Origin: Acetobacter pasteurianus subsp. pasteurianus LMG 1262 = NBRC 106471
GTDB lineage: Bacteria; Pseudomonadota; Alphaproteobacteria; Acetobacterales; Acetobacteraceae
Length of the DNA stretch: 33,406 nucleotides
NCBI RefSeq assembly: GCF_000285275.1
Contig: NZ_CADO01000019.1
Span: 1 to 33,406 of the forward strand
Reading direction: 5' to 3'
The translations under genes and the position numbers were made by a program. The stretch's first letter is position 1, and every line of letters starts with the position of its first letter. Shown in pieces: positions 31,464 to 33,406 of the stretch. Under the pieces are notes generated by a model. That model was not told the origin of the DNA. It saw only the letters and a program-made list of their open reading frames with translations, and did no database searches.

Positions 31464-33140
31464 ATGACATATACAGTCGGCATGTATCTTGCTGAGCGTC
31501 TTTCTCAGATCGGATTAAAGCACCATTTTGCCGTAGCTGGAGATTTTAATCTGGTTCTTCTGGATCAGTTACTGGCCAATAAGGAAATGGAACAGGTTTA
31601 CTGCTGTAATGAGCTGAACTGCGGTTTTAGTGCGGAAGGTTATGCCCGTGCGCATGGTGCGGCGGCGGCTGTGGTAACCTTTAGTGTAGGGGCCATTTCT
31701 GCCATGAACGCCATTGCAGGTGCTTATGCAGAAAACCTGCCTGTTATTTTGATTTCCGGCTCACCTAATAGCAATGATTACGGAACAGGACATATTCTGC
31801 ATCATACGCTGGGCACAAACGATTATACCTACCAGTTAGAAATGATGCGGCATGTTACATGTGCGGCAGAAAGCATTACAGATGCCGCATCTGCTCCAGC
31901 TAAAATTGATCATGTTATTCGCACGGCCCTGCGCGAACGCAAACCAGCATATGTTGAAATTGCCTGTAACGTATCTGATGCAGAATGTGTACGTCCTGGG
32001 CCAGTATCATCTTTGCTGGCAGAATTGCGGGTAGATGATGTCAGCCTGAAAGCTGCGGTTGAAGCGTCGCTGGCTCTGCTGGAAAAATCTCAGCGTGTTA
32101 CCGTGATTGTAGGGAGCAAAGTGCGCGCTGCACACGCGCAAACACAAACAGAACATCTGGCAGATAAGCTAGGCTGTGCAGTTACTATTATGGCAGCAGC
32201 AAAAAGCTTTTTCCCAGAAGATCACAAAGGCTTTCGTGGTCTGTATTGGGGGGATGTGTCTTCACCCGGCGCGCAGGAACTGGTTGAAAAATCTGATGCG
32301 CTTATCTGTGTCGCGCCCGTCTTTAATGATTATTCCACAGTAGGTTGGACTGCATGGCCCAAGGGTGACAATGTTTTGTTGGCAGAGCCCAACCGCGTTA
32401 CTGTTGGCGGTAAAACATACGAAGGTTTCACATTGCGTGAATTCCTTGAAGAGCTGGCAAAGAAAGCGCCCAGCCGTCCGTTAACGGCTCAGGAAAGTAA
32501 GAAACATACACCGGTTATTGAGGTATCCAAGGCAGATGCGCGTCTGACCAATGATGAAATGACCCGTCAGATCAATGCAATGCTGACATCAGATACTACT
32601 CTGGTTGCTGAAACAGGTGATTCCTGGTTCAACGCTACACGTATGGATTTGCCGCGCGGTGCACGTGTTGAGCTGGAAATGCAGTGGGGACATATTGGGT
32701 GGTCTGTGCCGTCCGCTTTTGGGAATGCTATGGGTTCTCAAGAGCGCCAGCATATTCTTATGGTGGGTGATGGGTCATTCCAGCTTACTGCGCAGGAAAT
32801 GGCGCAGATGGTACGTTATAAGCTGCCAGTCATCATCTTTCTCGTGAATAACCGTGGCTACGTTATCGAAATTGCCATTCACGATGGCCCTTACAACTAC
32901 ATCAAGAACTGGGATTACGCTGGTTTGATGGAAGTGTTTAATGCAGAAGATGGGCATGGTTTGGGTCTGAAAGCCACCACGGCAGGTGAGTTGGAAGAAG
33001 CGATTAAAAAAGCCAAAGCAAACCGTGAAGGTCCTACCATTATTGAGTGTCAGATTGAACGTTCTGATTGCACCAAAACATTGGTGGAATGGGGCAAGAA
33101 GGTTGCGGCAGCCAATTCCAGAAAACCACAGGTTTCCTGA
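31464..33140 (+). CDS. pdc: Pyruvate decarboxylase
   Basis: This 558-residue thiamine-diphosphate enzyme converts pyruvate to acetaldehyde and CO2. Active-site residues known from Zymomonas PDC are present: Asp27 (AGDF), Glu50 (CNELN), His113-His114 (ILHHT) and Glu469 (VIEIAIH, equivalent to Glu473). The ThDP/Mg motif runs from GDGS (435-438) to NN (462-463). Length and sequence match the Acetobacter PDC group. Bacterial PDC is rare outside acetic acid bacteria, Zymomonas and a few others, which supports the host call. In Acetobacter it feeds acetaldehyde from lactate-derived pyruvate into acetate formation. GGTAGGAG precedes the ATG; a strong terminator follows. Confidence 0.97.
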   Translation: MTYTVGMYLAERLSQIGLKHHFAVAGDFNLVLLDQLLANKEMEQVYCCNELNCGFSAEGYARAHGAAAAVVTFSVGAISAMNAIAGAYAENLPVILISGSPNSNDYGTGHILHHTLGTNDYTYQLEMMRHVTCAAESITDAASAPAKIDHVIRTALRERKPAYVEIACNVSDAECVRPGPVSSLLAELRVDDVSLKAAVEASLALLEKSQRVTVIVGSKVRAAHAQTQTEHLADKLGCAVTIMAAAKSFFPEDHKGFRGLYWGDVSSPGAQELVEKSDALICVAPVFNDYSTVGWTAWPKGDNVLLAEPNRVTVGGKTYEGFTLREFLEELAKKAPSRPLTAQESKKHTPVIEVSKADARLTNDEMTRQINAMLTSDTTLVAETGDSWFNATRMDLPRGARVELEMQWGHIGWSVPSAFGNAMGSQERQHILMVGDGSFQLTAQEMAQMVRYKLPVIIFLVNNRGYVIEIAIHDGPYNYIKNWDYAGLMEVFNAEDGHGLGLKATTAGELEEAIKKAKANREGPTIIECQIERSDCTKTLVEWGKKVAAANSRKPQVS

Positions 33141-33202
33141 AAATCTAAAGCGTTTTAAGGCGTTATTTTTCTTTTCGTAGAGAGAAGAAAGGTAAAGTGC
33201 GC

Positions 33203-33250
33203 AAAAACCCTGTTACTGAACCAACAAAGGTTCAGTCAGGGTTTTTCTTT
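33203..33250 (+). terminator. Strong rho-independent terminator of pdc
   Basis: AAAAACCCTG (33203-33212) and ACTGAACC (33215-33222) pair with GGTTCAGT (33229-33236) and CAGGGTTTTT (33237-33246). Only a two-base bulge interrupts the roughly 18-bp stem, and a T-rich tail follows. It sits 62 bp after the pdc stop. Confidence 0.93.
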
Positions 33251-33406
33251 TACCGATAGATTAGGTTTGTCCCTGTAGTCTTTTAAATTAAGACATATTG
33301 TTGGTTGATACATATACGTTAAGGTGATATTTCTTTATATATTTTGTGAAAATACTACGGCGTGTCGTCAGTTAAGCTCTGAGTGTGGCACGTGAGGGTT
33401 GTAGTT
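33251..33406. other. Non-coding tail of the window
   Basis: No ORF or RNA gene is supported here. A weak dyad GTCTT-N7-AAGAC (33278-33294) is present; it may belong to the promoter of a gene beyond the window. Confidence 0.3.

Overview
The window reads as chromosomal DNA of an acetic acid bacterium, most likely Acetobacter. The clues are a bacterial pyruvate decarboxylase of the Acetobacter/Zymomonas type, an IS5-family element whose TNA target duplication fits the IS1031 group common in these bacteria, and moderate GC (estimated by eye at about half). No tRNA, rRNA, CRISPR array or phage gene was seen.

Region 1 (about 250-13944) is a nicotinate (vitamin B3) catabolic cluster. It holds a MarR regulator (nicR), then nicC, nicA, nicB, nicX, nicF, nicD and nicE on one strand. 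Together they encode nicotinate -> 6-hydroxynicotinate -> 2,5-dihydroxypyridine -> N-formylmaleamate -> maleamate -> maleate -> fumarate. Catalytic residues are in place in every enzyme. An MFS transporter gene (nicT) and an OprB-type porin follow. nicT is cut by an intact 916-bp IS5-family element with a TAA target duplication; removing the element and one TAA restores a 435-codon frame. The enzymes look functional while the cognate transporter is broken.

Region 2 (14047-20092) is a LysR regulator divergent from a tripartite efflux operon: a DHA2/EmrB-type MFS pump, an EmrA/HlyD-type adaptor and a NodT-type outer-membrane lipoprotein. A pirin-like protein that has lost three of the four usual metal ligands follows.

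Region 3 (20192-25252) looks like a sulfur-handling locus. It contains an ArsC-type reductase, a SulP transporter, an operon of persulfide-dioxygenase-like MBL enzyme plus TauE/SafE exporter and, divergently, a peroxiredoxin plus an ArsR/BigR-like repressor with no cysteine at all.

Region 4 (25267-30443) holds housekeeping genes (tag, a HIT protein, a YffB-like thioredoxin-fold protein, bacterioferritin) and a two-gene unit of a lipase-like lipoprotein and a DUF4105/Lnb-type membrane protein.

Region 5 (30563-33250) has an AT-rich gene for a degenerate histidine-phosphatase-fold protein, then pyruvate decarboxylase. The pdc leader carries two perfect TATCGATA-core palindromes 61 bp apart, and a strong terminator follows the gene.

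The most notable signals are the IS-disrupted but otherwise complete nicotinate pathway, the cysteine-free ArsR protein in a persulfide locus, two enzyme folds with lost active sites (pirin and histidine phosphatase), and the paired palindromes before pdc.
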